64,000 nt of DNA from Achromobacter deleyi (GCF_016127315.1 NZ_CP065997.1:1860001-1924000); one strand, 5' to 3'. Counted from the first letter of the stretch, positions 43,644-52,945 are shown. Translations and numbers: made by a program. Notes: a model not told the origin generated them from the sequence alone.

Positions 43644-45071
43644 TCAGAGGCCCCAGGCCGACAGGTCGGGGGACCACACCGCCGGCGCCAGCACCGGCTC
43701 CAGCGTCGCGGCGCAATCGAGCAGGGCCGCGTCGCCACCGGCGGGGGCCAGCAGCTGCACCGCCAGCGGCATGCCTTCCTGGTCCAAGCCGGCCGGCAGC
43801 GCGATGGCCGCCGCGCCCAGGAAGTTGGCCGGGCGCAGCAGCTTGCCCAGGCCCGTGTGGCGCACGTCGGCGGCGTCCAGCGCCTGGGCCGCCTGGTCAC
43901 AGGCCGGCATCAGGAGGGCGTCGATGCCCTGCATGGCGGCGGCGAACGTCGCCATGTCGGCCTGGCGCCGCAGCAGCGCGGCCTCGTAGTCGGCCTGGGC
44001 AATGCGGCCGCCGGCGGCGATGCGCGCGCGCACCACTTCCCACAGCGGCTGGGCCGGGTCTTCGGCCAGCGCGCCGAAATAGCGATAGGCCTCGTAGGCC
44101 AGCACCAGCGAATTGTCGTCCGCCATGCGGGCGAACGACAGCGAGGCGGGCGGATGCCAGGTCTGCGGGGTATGGCCGGCCTGATCCAGCCGTTCCTGCG
44201 CCTCGTGCCAGATCCGCAGGCCTTCATCGGCCAGCGGCGCGGGCCAGGCTTGCGGCGCCAGCACGGCGACGGCGCTGCCACGGCGCGCGGCGGGGCGGCG
44301 CAGGGCCGCGATGCAGGCCGCGGGCAGCGCCAGGGTGGCGGCGTCGTCGATGTCCGGGCCGGCCAGCACCTGGGTCAGCAGGCGGGCGTCGGCCACGCTG
44401 CGGGCGATGGGGCCGAGCACATCCAGGGTGTCCGACAGCGGCAGGCAGCCGGCGCGGCTGATGACGCCCGACGAGGGCTTGAAGCCCACCACGCCGTTCA
44501 GCGCGGCGGGGGCGCGCACCGAGCCGCCGGTGTCGCCGCCCAGCGCCAACGGCGCCAGGCCGGCCGCCACCGCGACGCCGGCGCCGCTGGACGAGCCGCC
44601 GGGCGCGCGCGCGGTGACCGCGTCCCAGGGGTTGCGGGCCGTGCCCTGGGTCGGATTCTGTCCCGACAGGCCGAACGCGAATTCGGTCATGCGGGTCTTG
44701 CCCAGGATCACCATGCCCTGCGCCGACAGGCCGCGCACGGCGGCGGAGGTTTCATCACTGACGATGTCGCGCCGGGCTTGCGAGCCGCCGCTGGCGATGG
44801 TGCCCGCCCATTGCACGCTGTCCTTCACCGCCACCGGCACGCCATGCAGCGGGCCCATCGAAATGCCGGCCGCCAGCAGGCGATCGGCCGCGTCGGCCTG
44901 CGCCAGGGCGCGTTCGGCGGTGACCACGCTGTATGCGGCCAGGTCGGGCGCGCGGGCGATGCGATCCAGGAAATGGGTGGTGACCTGGCGCGAACTCAGT
45001 TCCCCCGCGCGGATGGCGCGGGCGAGTTCGCGGGCTTCTCGGAAATGCAGGGCGGTGTCTTGGTCTGGCAT
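43644..45071 (-). CDS. Amidase-signature family hydrolase
   Basis: A 475-aa Ser-cisSer-Lys amidase. The catalytic Lys is in VAVKDSVQWAG near 80, the cis-Ser in GGSSSGAGVAVAAG near 155 and the nucleophile Ser in GGDTGGSVRAPAA near 180. ATG 45071 is preferred to a GTG nine bases upstream. It resembles AtzE/GatA-like hydrolases that act on small amides or ureas. No GatB/GatC gene lies nearby, so it is not the tRNA amidotransferase. It lies downstream of the MHS transporter but behind a terminator. Confidence 0.88.
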   Translation of the reverse strand: MPDQDTALHFREARELARAIRAGELSSRQVTTHFLDRIARAPDLAAYSVVTAERALAQADAADRLLAAGISMGPLHGVPVAVKDSVQWAGTIASGGSQARRDIVSDETSAAVRGLSAQGMVILGKTRMTEFAFGLSGQNPTQGTARNPWDAVTARAPGGSSSGAGVAVAAGLAPLALGGDTGGSVRAPAALNGVVGFKPSSGVISRAGCLPLSDTLDVLGPIARSVADARLLTQVLAGPDIDDAATLALPAACIAALRRPAARRGSAVAVLAPQAWPAPLADEGLRIWHEAQERLDQAGHTPQTWHPPASLSFARMADDNSLVLAYEAYRYFGALAEDPAQPLWEVVRARIAAGGRIAQADYEAALLRRQADMATFAAAMQGIDALLMPACDQAAQALDAADVRHTGLGKLLRPANFLGAAAIALPAGLDQEGMPLAVQLLAPAGGDAALLDCAATLEPVLAPAVWSPDLSAWGL

Positions 45072-45091
45072 GGCTCTCACGAAAAGGAAAA

Positions 45092-45120
45092 GCTTTCCGG
45101 TCCTGGCGGGACCGGAAAGC
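45092..45120 (-). terminator. Intrinsic terminator of the MHS transporter gene
   Basis: On the minus strand GCTTTCCGGTC pairs with GACCGGAAAGC and TTTTCCTTTTC follows. It separates the transporter from the amidase gene. Confidence 0.8.
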
Positions 45121-45152
45121 GCTGATGCGGGGCGTCAGGGCCTGAGCGGGTC

Positions 45153-46457
45153 TTACTTCAGCGAGTGGCCGCGGGTTTCAGGCATGCGGATGAAGGTGAT
45201 CAGCGTGATGACGGCGCCGGCCAGCACGTAATAGAAGAACCAGCGCTCCATGCCCTTGCTCTGCAGCCAGGTCAGCAGGTACGGGGTGGTGCCGCCCAGC
45301 AGCGCCACGACCAGGTTGTACGGGGTGCCGATACCGACGGCGCGCACGCTGGTGGGGAATTGCTCCGACATGATGGCCGGCGCGATCGACGTGTACATGG
45401 CGTACAGCACCAGGCCGAACAGTTCCACGGCCAGGATCGAGCCGAACGACGGACCCAGCGTGGTCATCAGCGGGTAGAAGAACACCAGGTAGCCGGCCGC
45501 GAAGAAGATCAGCTGCGGCTTGCGGCCGATGCGGTCGGACAGCATGCCGAACACGGGCTGCACCAGCATGAAGACGATCAGCGCGACGGTGTTGGCGGCG
45601 AACGCGACCTGCGGATCGGCCTTGACCTGGCGAATGGCGTAGGTCGGCACGTAGGCCACGAAGATATAGAAGGCGAACGTCGTCAGGATCGAGAAGCCGA
45701 CGATGCGCAGCACTTCACGCGGGTGCTCGCGCAGCAGGGTGCGCAGCGGCTGCTTTTCGATGCCGGCCTTCTTGGCGTGCGAGAAGGCCTCGGTTTCCGG
45801 AATCGCGCGGCGGATCCACATGCCGGCCAGGCCGCCCAGCGCGCCCAGGAAGAACGGGATGCGCCAGCCCCAGTCGGCCATTTCGGCCTTGGTCAGGGTC
45901 GAGGTCAGCAGCCAGCCCACGGCGGACGCGGCCAGGATGCCCACGGCGGCGCTGAAGAAGACGAAGCTGGAATAGAAGCCGCGCTTGTTGGGCGGCGCCA
46001 TTTCCGCCAGGAAGGTCGTGGCCGAGGCATACTCTCCGCCCAGCGACAGGCCTTGCAGCAGGCGCGCGGCGGTCAGCAGCAGCGGCGCGGCCAGGCCGAT
46101 GGTGGCATAGGTCGGGGTGACGGCGATGATCAGCGAACCGCCGGCCATCATCAGGATGGTCAGGCCCAGCGCGGCCTTGCGGCCGTAGCGGTCGGAGAAG
46201 ATGCCCAGCACCCAGCCGCCGACCGGGCGCATGAAGAAGCCGACGGCGAAAATGCCGAAGGTGGCCAGCAGCGCGGTGGTCTCGTTGCCTTCAGGGAAGA
46301 ACTGCTTCGAGAAGAAGATGGCGAATGAGGCATAGATGGTCCAATCGAACCATTCCACCGCATTGCCTACACTACCGGCCAGAATCGTGCGGGCGCGCGA
46401 CACGGGCGCGGCGTTTGCCCCCTGCGTGGCGCGCAGGGTTGCGGAAGGGGTACTCAT
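45153..46457 (-). CDS. MHS-family (MFS) metabolite:proton symporter
   Basis: A 434-aa inner-membrane carrier with 12 predicted helices. GNAVEWFDWTIYASFAIFFSKQFFP near 38-62 is the signature of the KgtP/ProP/ShiA group, GIFSDRYGRKAALG near 100 the loop 2-3 motif, and RLLQGLSLGGEYASATTFLAE near 150 another. Substrate is a small organic acid or betaine-like compound. The divergent double AsnC/Lrp regulator is its most likely controller. ATG 46457 is used; an upstream extension is AT-rich leader. Confidence 0.9.
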   Translation of the reverse strand: MSTPSATLRATQGANAAPVSRARTILAGSVGNAVEWFDWTIYASFAIFFSKQFFPEGNETTALLATFGIFAVGFFMRPVGGWVLGIFSDRYGRKAALGLTILMMAGGSLIIAVTPTYATIGLAAPLLLTAARLLQGLSLGGEYASATTFLAEMAPPNKRGFYSSFVFFSAAVGILAASAVGWLLTSTLTKAEMADWGWRIPFFLGALGGLAGMWIRRAIPETEAFSHAKKAGIEKQPLRTLLREHPREVLRIVGFSILTTFAFYIFVAYVPTYAIRQVKADPQVAFAANTVALIVFMLVQPVFGMLSDRIGRKPQLIFFAAGYLVFFYPLMTTLGPSFGSILAVELFGLVLYAMYTSIAPAIMSEQFPTSVRAVGIGTPYNLVVALLGGTTPYLLTWLQSKGMERWFFYYVLAGAVITLITFIRMPETRGHSLK

Positions 46458-46568
46458 AACGTCCTCGGTTTTATTTTTGGTCAAATAGACAGTTAAATTT
46501 TGTGTTTTTATCAATGCGCGAACGTTAGATTAATGAATATGGTCACGTCAAGTAAGGGTAAGCCCCTA

Positions 46569-47540
46569 ATGCCGGCGCTCGATGACACCGATCTGGCCTG
46601 CCTGATCGCCCTGCAGGCCGACCCGCGCGCCTCCTGGCGCGAGCTGGGCGCGGCCACCGGCATCGCCGAGCGCACGGTGGCCCGTCGCATCAAGCGGCTG
46701 ATGGATGCCGACGCCCTGCGTGTCATCGCCGAGGCCGACCCGCTGGCCACGGGCCGCGGCGTGGTGCTGCACGCCTGGGTGCGCTGCCGCTCGGGGCGCG
46801 TGGCCGAAGCGGCCGAAGCCCTGGCGAGTCTCGCCATCACCCAGCTGGTCGTGACGCTGGCTGGCACCGCCGACCTGATGGCGGAGCTGACGCTGGCGGA
46901 CGCCGCCGACATGCCCGACGTGGTGACGCGCGTGCTGCCGTCCATCGACGGCGTCGAGCAGGTGGAGGCGCGCCTGGTGCTGCGGCCGTTCCGCCGCGCC
47001 GGCCAATGGCGCATCCAGGCCGACGGCACCGCGCCCGAAGGGCCGGACCCAGCCAGCCAGACGCCGGTGGCGCTGACCGAGCCCGAGCAGCGCATCGTGG
47101 CGCACCTGATGCGCGACGGCCGCGCCAGCCTGGCCGAATTGTCGGCCCATGCCGAGGTCAGCGAGCCCACCGCGCAGCGCCTGCTGCAGCACCTGGTCGA
47201 GCGGCGCGCGCTCAGCTTCCGCGTGGAGGTCGAACCGGCCCTGGTGGGCTTTCCGGTCGAAGCCGTGATCTCGGTGCAGGTGCGCCCGCAGGCCGTCAAC
47301 GCCCTGGCCGCGCACCTGGCGCTGGATCCGAACACGCGCTGCCTGTTCGGCACCAGCGGCGCCTCGCAGCTGTTCTGGCACGTGCTGTGCCGCGACAGCC
47401 TGCACCTGTGGGACGTGGTCACGCGCAGGCTCGGCGAGCTGGACGGGGTGCTGGCCAGCGAGGTGGGCGTGGTGATGCGCGCCTACAAGCGCTGCGGCAT
47501 CGTGCGCGAAGGCGCGCGGCTGGGCGCCGACGCCGCCTGA
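46569..47540 (+). CDS. Double-length AsnC/Lrp-family transcriptional regulator
   Basis: A 323-aa regulator, about twice the family's usual 150. It holds two helix-turn-helix regions (LDDTDLACLIALQADPRASWRELGAATGI near 5-33 and LTEPEQRIVAHLMRDGRASLAELSAHAEV near 175-205), each followed by a RAM ligand domain. This is an intramolecular dimer. ATG 46569 has a TAAGGG site upstream; earlier ATGs at about 46533 are possible. It is divergent from the MHS transporter and probably controls it in response to an amino-acid-like effector. Confidence 0.88.
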   Translation: MPALDDTDLACLIALQADPRASWRELGAATGIAERTVARRIKRLMDADALRVIAEADPLATGRGVVLHAWVRCRSGRVAEAAEALASLAITQLVVTLAGTADLMAELTLADAADMPDVVTRVLPSIDGVEQVEARLVLRPFRRAGQWRIQADGTAPEGPDPASQTPVALTEPEQRIVAHLMRDGRASLAELSAHAEVSEPTAQRLLQHLVERRALSFRVEVEPALVGFPVEAVISVQVRPQAVNALAAHLALDPNTRCLFGTSGASQLFWHVLCRDSLHLWDVVTRRLGELDGVLASEVGVVMRAYKRCGIVREGARLGADAA

Positions 47541-47553
47541 GCGGGCGTGGTCC

Positions 47554-48477
47554 CTACCAGACCGCGGCCTGCGAGCCCGGCGCGCGCAGATGGCGGGCGA
47601 AGCGCTGCGCCAGGAAATCCACGAAGGCCAGGGTCTTGGCCGGCAGGTTCAGGCGCTCCGGGTACAGCACGTGGATGTCGGCCGGCGGCGTCGACCACTC
47701 CGGCAGGATCTGCCGCAAGCGGCCGGCCCGCAGGTGGTCGGCGGTCTCCCATTCCGATCGCATCACGATGCCGTGGCCGTCCAGGGCCCATTCCAGCGCG
47801 CTCTGGCCGTCGTTGGAACTGACCGGGCCGCGCACCTTCACGGTCTCGGCGCGCTGGCCGGATTCCAGCCGCCAGGTGCCGTAGGCCACGTCGTTCTCGC
47901 GCACCACGATGCAGCGGTGGCGCTGCAGCTCGCCCGGCGCGCGCGGCTCGCCGAAGCTCTCCAGGTAGCGCGGCGAGGCGCACAGCAGGCGCCGGTTGGA
48001 GGCGATCTTGCGGGCCGTCAGGCGCGCGTCGGGCAGATCGCCGAAACGCACCGCCACATCGAAGCCTTCCTCGATCAGGTTCAAGGGCCGGTCGGTCAGG
48101 CGCAATTGCACCTCGACTTCCGGATACTGGCGGGCGAAATCCGAAACGGCCGGAGCCACGTAGGCGCGGCCGAAACCGAAGGTGGCGTTCAGCCGCAGCA
48201 AGCCCTGCGGCTGCGCCCGGCTGCTGGAGACCGAGCGTTCCAGCGCCTGCAGGTCGGCCAGGATGCGGCTGCCTTCCGCCAGGTACAGCTCGCCTTCCTG
48301 CGTGACGCTGACGCGGCGCGTGCTGCGATTGAGCAGGCGCACGCCCAGGCGCTGTTCCAGCTTGGCCAGCCGCGTGCTGACCGCCGGCGGCGTCAGCCCC
48401 AGTTCGCGCGCGGCCGCCGACAGGTTGCCGTGCTTGACCAGCAGCGAGAAGAAAGCCAGGTCGGAGAGCGCATCCAT
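47554..48477 (-). CDS. LysR-type transcriptional regulator
   Basis: A 307-aa regulator: winged helix at 1-60 (LAFFSLLVKHGNLSAAARELGLTPPAVSTRLAKLEQRLG) and a LysR substrate domain from about 90. It is of the CrgA-like group often annotated as LysR regulators of small operons. It is divergent from the bug-leuCD operon over an AT-rich gap of 130 bases, the standard position for controlling that operon. Confidence 0.9.
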   Translation of the reverse strand: MDALSDLAFFSLLVKHGNLSAAARELGLTPPAVSTRLAKLEQRLGVRLLNRSTRRVSVTQEGELYLAEGSRILADLQALERSVSSSRAQPQGLLRLNATFGFGRAYVAPAVSDFARQYPEVEVQLRLTDRPLNLIEEGFDVAVRFGDLPDARLTARKIASNRRLLCASPRYLESFGEPRAPGELQRHRCIVVRENDVAYGTWRLESGQRAETVKVRGPVSSNDGQSALEWALDGHGIVMRSEWETADHLRAGRLRQILPEWSTPPADIHVLYPERLNLPAKTLAFVDFLAQRFARHLRAPGSQAAVW

Positions 48478-48512
48478 GGCGTTATTTATAAATCAGATTT
48501 AATAAAGATTTA

Positions 48513-48530
48513 GGTATTTAGCTAATTATA
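48513..48530. promoter_or_regulatory. Possible LysR-box in the lysR/bug divergent gap
   Basis: GGTATTTAGCTAATTATA contains the palindrome TTAGCTAA within a T-N11-A-like, AT-rich context between lysR and the bug gene. Only the symmetry and position support it. Confidence 0.4.
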
Positions 48531-48607
48531 AGAATGAAGTGGGCTTATACACTGGGTTGACCGATACAGAGCCGCCTCACGCGGCCGTCCACGAGGAGAC
48601 CCGACCC

Positions 48608-49591
48608 ATGAAGACCCGTCATCTATTGCGCAGCCTGGGCGCGCTTGCCGCCACCGCTTCCTGTTGGATGGCGCCGGCCACCGCGGCCGACGCCTTTCCC
48701 CAGCGGCCCGTCACCCTGATGGTGCCGTTCGCGCCCGGCGGCAGCGTCGACATCGCCGCCCGCCTGATCTCCGACGCCTGGGGCAAGGCCCTGGGCCAGA
48801 GCGTGATCGTCGAGAACCGCGCCGGCGCATCCGGCAACATCGGCATGGCCGCGGTGGCCCGCGCCGAGCCGAACGGCTACACGCTGGCCATCAACACCAT
48901 GTCGCTGGCGATCAATCCGGCGTTGTTCCGCAGCATGCCGTTCGACACGGTGCGCGACCTGCGCTCGGTCGGCACGGTCGGTACGTCGCAGCACGTGCTG
49001 ACCGTGTCGCCGTCGCTGCCGGTGAACAACGTCAAGGAACTGCTCGACTACATCCGCGCGCGTCCCGCCAATGAACTGAGTTTCGGCTCGGCCGGCACCG
49101 GCAGCACCTTCCACATGGCCGCGGAGCTGTTCAAGTCGGTGTCCGGCACGCAGATGCTGCACGTGCCCTACAAGGGCGGCGGTCCGGCCATGGTGGACAC
49201 CATCAGCGGGCAGGTGCAGATGAGCTTCCCGGTGCTGTCGGCGGCCAAGCCGCAGGTCGATGGCAAGAAACTCAAGGCGCTGGGCGTGACCGGCACCGCG
49301 CGGTCGCCGCTGCTGCCGGACGTGCCTACCATCGCCGAGTCCGGCCTGCCCGGCTACGCCTTCACCACCTGGTTCGTGATCAGCGCGCCCGCCGGCACGC
49401 CGCAGGCGGTGGTGGACACGCTCAACGCCAGGCTGGCGCAGGCGCTGCGATCGCCCGAGCTATCCGAACGCATGCGCCGCGAGGGCTTCGATCCGCTTGT
49501 CTCCACGCCCGCCGAGACCGATGCCATGGTCAAGGGCGAGATGACGCGCTGGGCCGGCATCGTCAAGGACGCCGGCATCGAGGCCAACTGA
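48608..49591 (+). CDS. Bug/TctC-family periplasmic solute receptor
   Basis: A 327-aa tripartite-tricarboxylate-type receptor. ATG 48608 gives a signal peptide cut after ATAADA (about residue 26-28). VTLMVPFAPGGSVDIAARLI (near 35-54) and ENRAGASGNIGMAAVARAEPNGYTL (near 75-99) are the Bug signatures. No membrane partners (TctA/TctB) are present, typical of the large Bug families in Bordetella. Being followed by dehydratase-like genes, it probably binds a carboxylic acid. Confidence 0.9.
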   Translation: MKTRHLLRSLGALAATASCWMAPATAADAFPQRPVTLMVPFAPGGSVDIAARLISDAWGKALGQSVIVENRAGASGNIGMAAVARAEPNGYTLAINTMSLAINPALFRSMPFDTVRDLRSVGTVGTSQHVLTVSPSLPVNNVKELLDYIRARPANELSFGSAGTGSTFHMAAELFKSVSGTQMLHVPYKGGGPAMVDTISGQVQMSFPVLSAAKPQVDGKKLKALGVTGTARSPLLPDVPTIAESGLPGYAFTTWFVISAPAGTPQAVVDTLNARLAQALRSPELSERMRREGFDPLVSTPAETDAMVKGEMTRWAGIVKDAGIEAN

Positions 49592-49652
49592 GCGGCGCCA
49601 CAGGTTTCATCGCGCCCCGCGCGGGCGCGTCTTTTTGCAAGGAAGCACCGAC

Positions 49653-51071
49653 ATGCCCGGCATGACGCTATACGACAAACTGGTGGCCAGCCATGAAGTG
49701 GCCCGCATCGACGACGAGCACATCCTGCTTTATGTCGATCTGCACATCATGAACGAGTACACCAGCCCGCAGGCCTTCAGCGGCCTGGCCGCCCGCGGCC
49801 GCGGCGTCCTGCGTCCCGGGCAGCAGATGGCGGTGGTGGACCACATCATCCCCACCCATCCGGTGCCGGCCGCGCTGCGCGTGATTCCGGATGACGCCTC
49901 GTCGCGCCAGGCCCGCAACCTCAAGCGCAATTGCGACGATCAGGACATCGCGCTGTTCGACACCACCGATCCGCTGCAGGGCATCGAGCACGTGATCGCG
50001 CCCGAGCACGGCATGATCCTGCCGGGCATGGTGGTGCTGTGCGGCGACAGCCACACCACCACCTACGGCGCGCTGGGGGCGCTGGGCTTCGGCATCGGCA
50101 CCTCGGAAGTCGAGCACATCCTGGCGACGCAGACGCTGGTCTACCGGGTCGCGCGCAACATGCGCATCCGCGTCGACGGCAGCCTGCCCGCGGGCGTGTC
50201 GGCCAAGGACCTGGTGATCTACGTGGTGCATCGCATCGGCGCGCAGGGTGCGCGCGGCCATGCCGTGGAGTTCTGCGGCAGCGCCATCGACGGCCTCTCG
50301 GCCGAAGCCCGCATGACCCTGTGCAACATGACCGTCGAGGCCGGCGCGCGCGCCGCGCTGATCGCGCCGGACGCCACCACCGACGCCTATGTCGCCGATC
50401 GCGCGCGGCACCTGGACGCCGGCGAGCTGGCGCAGGCGCGGGCCTACTGGGCCACCCTGCGCACGGATGCCGACGCCGCCTTCGACGCCGAGCATGTCTT
50501 CGACGCCGCGCGGATCGCGCCGTTCGTGACCTGGGGCACCAGCCCCGACCAGGCCATGCCGATCACCGGCACGGTCCCCGATCCCCAGGCCGAGCCGGAC
50601 GCGCTGGCGCGCCTGGCGCTGGAAAAGGCCGTGGACTACATCGGCCTGCAACCCGGCGCGCCGATCGCCGGCGTGCCGATCGAGCGGGTCTTTATCGGCT
50701 CGTGCACCAACGGCCGCATCGAGGACCTGCGCGTGGTGGCCGACATCGTGCGCGGCCGCAAGGTGGCGGATGGCGTGCGCGCCATGGTGGTGCCGGGCTC
50801 GGGCGCGGTGCGCGCCCAGGCCGAGGCCGAAGGCATCGCCGCCACGCTGGTCGATGCCGGCTTCGAATGGCGCCAGCCGGGCTGTTCGATGTGCCTGGCC
50901 ATGAACGACGACGTGCTGCGGCCGGGCGAGCGCTGCGCATCCACCACCAACCGCAACTTCGAAGGCCGCCAGGGCCGCGCCGGACGCACCCACCTGATGA
51001 GCCCCGCCATGGCCGCCGCCGCCGCGCTGGCCGGCCGCATCGTCGACGTGCGCGACCTGGAGAACCTGTAA
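49653..51071 (+). CDS. Isopropylmalate-isomerase-like large subunit (LeuC paralogue)
   Basis: A 472-aa aconitase-superfamily subunit. CGDSHTTTYGALGALGFGIGTSEVEH near 125-150 carries the first Fe-S Cys, IGSCTNGR near 350 and PGCSMCLAMNDD near 410 carry the others. It is close to LeuC (LYDKLVASHEV; TSPQAFSGL), but the LeuC motif HLVHEVTSPQAF reads HIMNEYTSPQAF, losing a conserved His. Pathway genes leuB/leuA are absent; instead it follows a solute receptor, so it probably serves breakdown of a hydroxy diacid rather than leucine synthesis. Confidence 0.88.
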   Translation: MPGMTLYDKLVASHEVARIDDEHILLYVDLHIMNEYTSPQAFSGLAARGRGVLRPGQQMAVVDHIIPTHPVPAALRVIPDDASSRQARNLKRNCDDQDIALFDTTDPLQGIEHVIAPEHGMILPGMVVLCGDSHTTTYGALGALGFGIGTSEVEHILATQTLVYRVARNMRIRVDGSLPAGVSAKDLVIYVVHRIGAQGARGHAVEFCGSAIDGLSAEARMTLCNMTVEAGARAALIAPDATTDAYVADRARHLDAGELAQARAYWATLRTDADAAFDAEHVFDAARIAPFVTWGTSPDQAMPITGTVPDPQAEPDALARLALEKAVDYIGLQPGAPIAGVPIERVFIGSCTNGRIEDLRVVADIVRGRKVADGVRAMVVPGSGAVRAQAEAEGIAATLVDAGFEWRQPGCSMCLAMNDDVLRPGERCASTTNRNFEGRQGRAGRTHLMSPAMAAAAALAGRIVDVRDLENL

Positions 51072-51709
51072 TGAACCAGATCATCAGCGGCGTCGCCGCG
51101 CCCCTGCCGTACTCCAATCTGGACACCGACCAGATCATGCCCAAGCAGTTCTTGCGCATCATCGACAAGGCCGGGCTGGACCGCGGCCTGCTCTATGACC
51201 TGCGCTTTGACGCCGACGGCGCGCCGCGGCCGGACTGCGTGCTGAACCAGCCCGCCTACGCCGGCGCCGCGGTGCTGGTGGCCGGGCCCAATTTCGGCTG
51301 CGGCTCCAGCCGCGAGCACGCGGTCTGGGGCCTGATGCAGTACGGCATCCGCGCGGTCGTGGCCGCCAGCTTCGGCGAGATCTTCTATTTCAACGCGCTC
51401 AACAACGGCCTGCTGCTGGTGAGCCTGCCGCCGGCCGAAGTCGACGCGCTGCTGGCGCGGGTGTCCGATCCCGCCGGCAACCGCGTCGAGATCGACGCGC
51501 TGGCGGGCACGGTGCGGGCCGCGGACGGCTGGAGCGGGCATTTCGACCTGCCTGCGCGGCACCGCCGCATGTTCTCGCAGGGGCAGGACATGGTGGGCGC
51601 CTCGTTACAGCAGTTGGCGGATGTGGAACACTTCGAGACCGGCCACTGGGCCCGGCATCCCTGGATGAAGGACGTGGCGCGTCGCGTGCGCGACCGGCTC
51701 GGCCAATGA
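51071..51709 (+). CDS. Isopropylmalate-isomerase-like small subunit (LeuD paralogue)
   Basis: A 212-aa swivelling-domain subunit. YSNLDTDQIMPKQFLRI near 15-30 and GPNFGCGSSREHAVWGLMQYGIRAVVAASFGEIF near 75-105 are canonical; GSSREHA binds the substrate carboxylate. The start overlaps the large-subunit stop by one base, so the pair is made in equal amounts. Specificity as for the large subunit. Confidence 0.9.
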   Translation: MNQIISGVAAPLPYSNLDTDQIMPKQFLRIIDKAGLDRGLLYDLRFDADGAPRPDCVLNQPAYAGAAVLVAGPNFGCGSSREHAVWGLMQYGIRAVVAASFGEIFYFNALNNGLLLVSLPPAEVDALLARVSDPAGNRVEIDALAGTVRAADGWSGHFDLPARHRRMFSQGQDMVGASLQQLADVEHFETGHWARHPWMKDVARRVRDRLGQ

Positions 51710-51738
51710 ACGCCACAGACTGAGAGGCACAGACCGCA

Positions 51739-52632
51739 ATGACCGCTTTCTTCGATCTTCCCGTGCGCCGCCACGAGGTCCACGGCATCCACATCGCCGC
51801 GCGCATCGACGGCCAGGGGCCGCCGCTGCTGTTGCTGCACGGCCATCCGCAGACCCACGCCATCTGGCACCGGGTCTGGCCCGAACTGACGCGCCGCCAC
51901 ACCTGCGTGGCGGCCGACCTGCGCGGCTACGGTGACAGCGACAAGCCGGCCGCGACGCCGGACCATGCCGCGCATTCCAAGCGCGCCATGGCTGCCGACA
52001 TGGTGGCGCTGATGCGCGCCCTGGGGCATGAACGCTTCGACGTGCTGGCCCACGACCGCGGCGCCCGCGTCGCGCACCGCCTGGCGCTGGACCATGCCGA
52101 CGCCGTCGGCCGCATGATGCTGCTGGACATCGCGCCGACGCTGGACATGTACGAAAACACCACCCGCGCCTTCGCCCAGGCCTACTACCACTGGTTCTGG
52201 CTGATCCAGCCGGCGCCGATGCCCGAGACCATGATCGAGCGCGACCCGGTGTTCTACCTGCGGTCGGTCATGGGCGGGCGCCCCGGCGGCCTGGCGCATT
52301 TTTCCGATGAGGCGATGGCCGAGTACGAGCGCACCGCGCGCCTGTCCGGCTGGGCCACCGGCATCTGCGAGGACTACCGCGCCTCGGCCACGCTCGACCT
52401 GGAGCACGACCGCCAGGGCCGCGCGGCGGGCGAGCGCCTGCGCCTGCCGCTGCGCGTCCTGTGGGGCGAGCGCGGCGCGGTCGGGCGCAATTTCGACGTG
52501 CTGGGCCTGTGGCGCGCGGTGGCCGACGATGTTTCCGGCGGGCCGCTGCCCGGCGCTCACTATCTGGCCGAGGAAACGCCGGACGCATTGTTGCGCGAGG
52601 TGTCCGGTTTTTTTGACTGGGACGGGCGCTAG
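51739..52632 (+). CDS. Alpha/beta hydrolase with fluoroacetate-dehalogenase-type active site
   Basis: A 297-aa hydrolase that follows the LeuD-like gene by 29 bases. The nucleophile is Asp in AHDRGARVAHRLALDHAD near 110; the Arg pair of DRGAR, the His-Trp of YYHWFWLIQPAPMPE near 155, the Tyr of CEDYRASATLD near 215, and the His of GAHYLAEE near 275 match the catalytic and halide-binding set of fluoroacetate dehalogenase (DehH1). An epoxide hydrolase is the main alternative. It belongs to the LysR-controlled operon. Confidence 0.85.
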   Translation: MTAFFDLPVRRHEVHGIHIAARIDGQGPPLLLLHGHPQTHAIWHRVWPELTRRHTCVAADLRGYGDSDKPAATPDHAAHSKRAMAADMVALMRALGHERFDVLAHDRGARVAHRLALDHADAVGRMMLLDIAPTLDMYENTTRAFAQAYYHWFWLIQPAPMPETMIERDPVFYLRSVMGGRPGGLAHFSDEAMAEYERTARLSGWATGICEDYRASATLDLEHDRQGRAAGERLRLPLRVLWGERGAVGRNFDVLGLWRAVADDVSGGPLPGAHYLAEETPDALLREVSGFFDWDGR

Positions 52633-52708
52633 CCAGGCTGTCAACCAAGCCAAGGCGGAGGGTAGGGACATCCAAAAAGGGACGCAACCCTGGTGGTAAT
52701 CTTCGGCC

Positions 52709-52945
52709 ATGAATGCTTCCTTTGCCGATCTGACCGAATTGCCTGAGCCCGAGGACGCCCAACGCGCGTTCCGGACCTCGGATTCCCCCTGCGTTGCCGT
52801 TTGTTCCACGCTGTTCGACGACATCTGCAGGGGCTGCGGCCGCACGGCCATGGAAGTGGCCAACTGGGTCTTCATGACCGAAGAGGAAAAGCGCGAGGTC
52901 TGGATCCGCATCAAGGCCCAGGGGTATCCGCGCCGCAACAACTAG
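52709..52945 (+). CDS. DUF1289 family protein
   Basis: A 78-aa protein with the family's cysteine pattern (SPCVAVCSTLFDDICRGCGRT near 27-47) and EVANWVFMTEEEKREVWIRIK following. The four Cys probably bind zinc or a metal cluster. Function unknown. It stands 76 bases after the dehalogenase-like gene and may be independent of that operon. Confidence 0.88.
   Translation: MNASFADLTELPEPEDAQRAFRTSDSPCVAVCSTLFDDICRGCGRTAMEVANWVFMTEEEKREVWIRIKAQGYPRRNN

Noticed and set aside
43644-45071. GatA subunit of the tRNA amidotransferase
   Set aside because: gatB and gatC are absent and the gene stands alone near a transporter; it is a general amidase-signature enzyme.
49653-51709. Housekeeping leuCD for leucine synthesis
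   Set aside because: No leuA or leuB nearby, preceded by a solute receptor and LysR, followed by a dehalogenase-like gene, and a conserved LeuC His is replaced.
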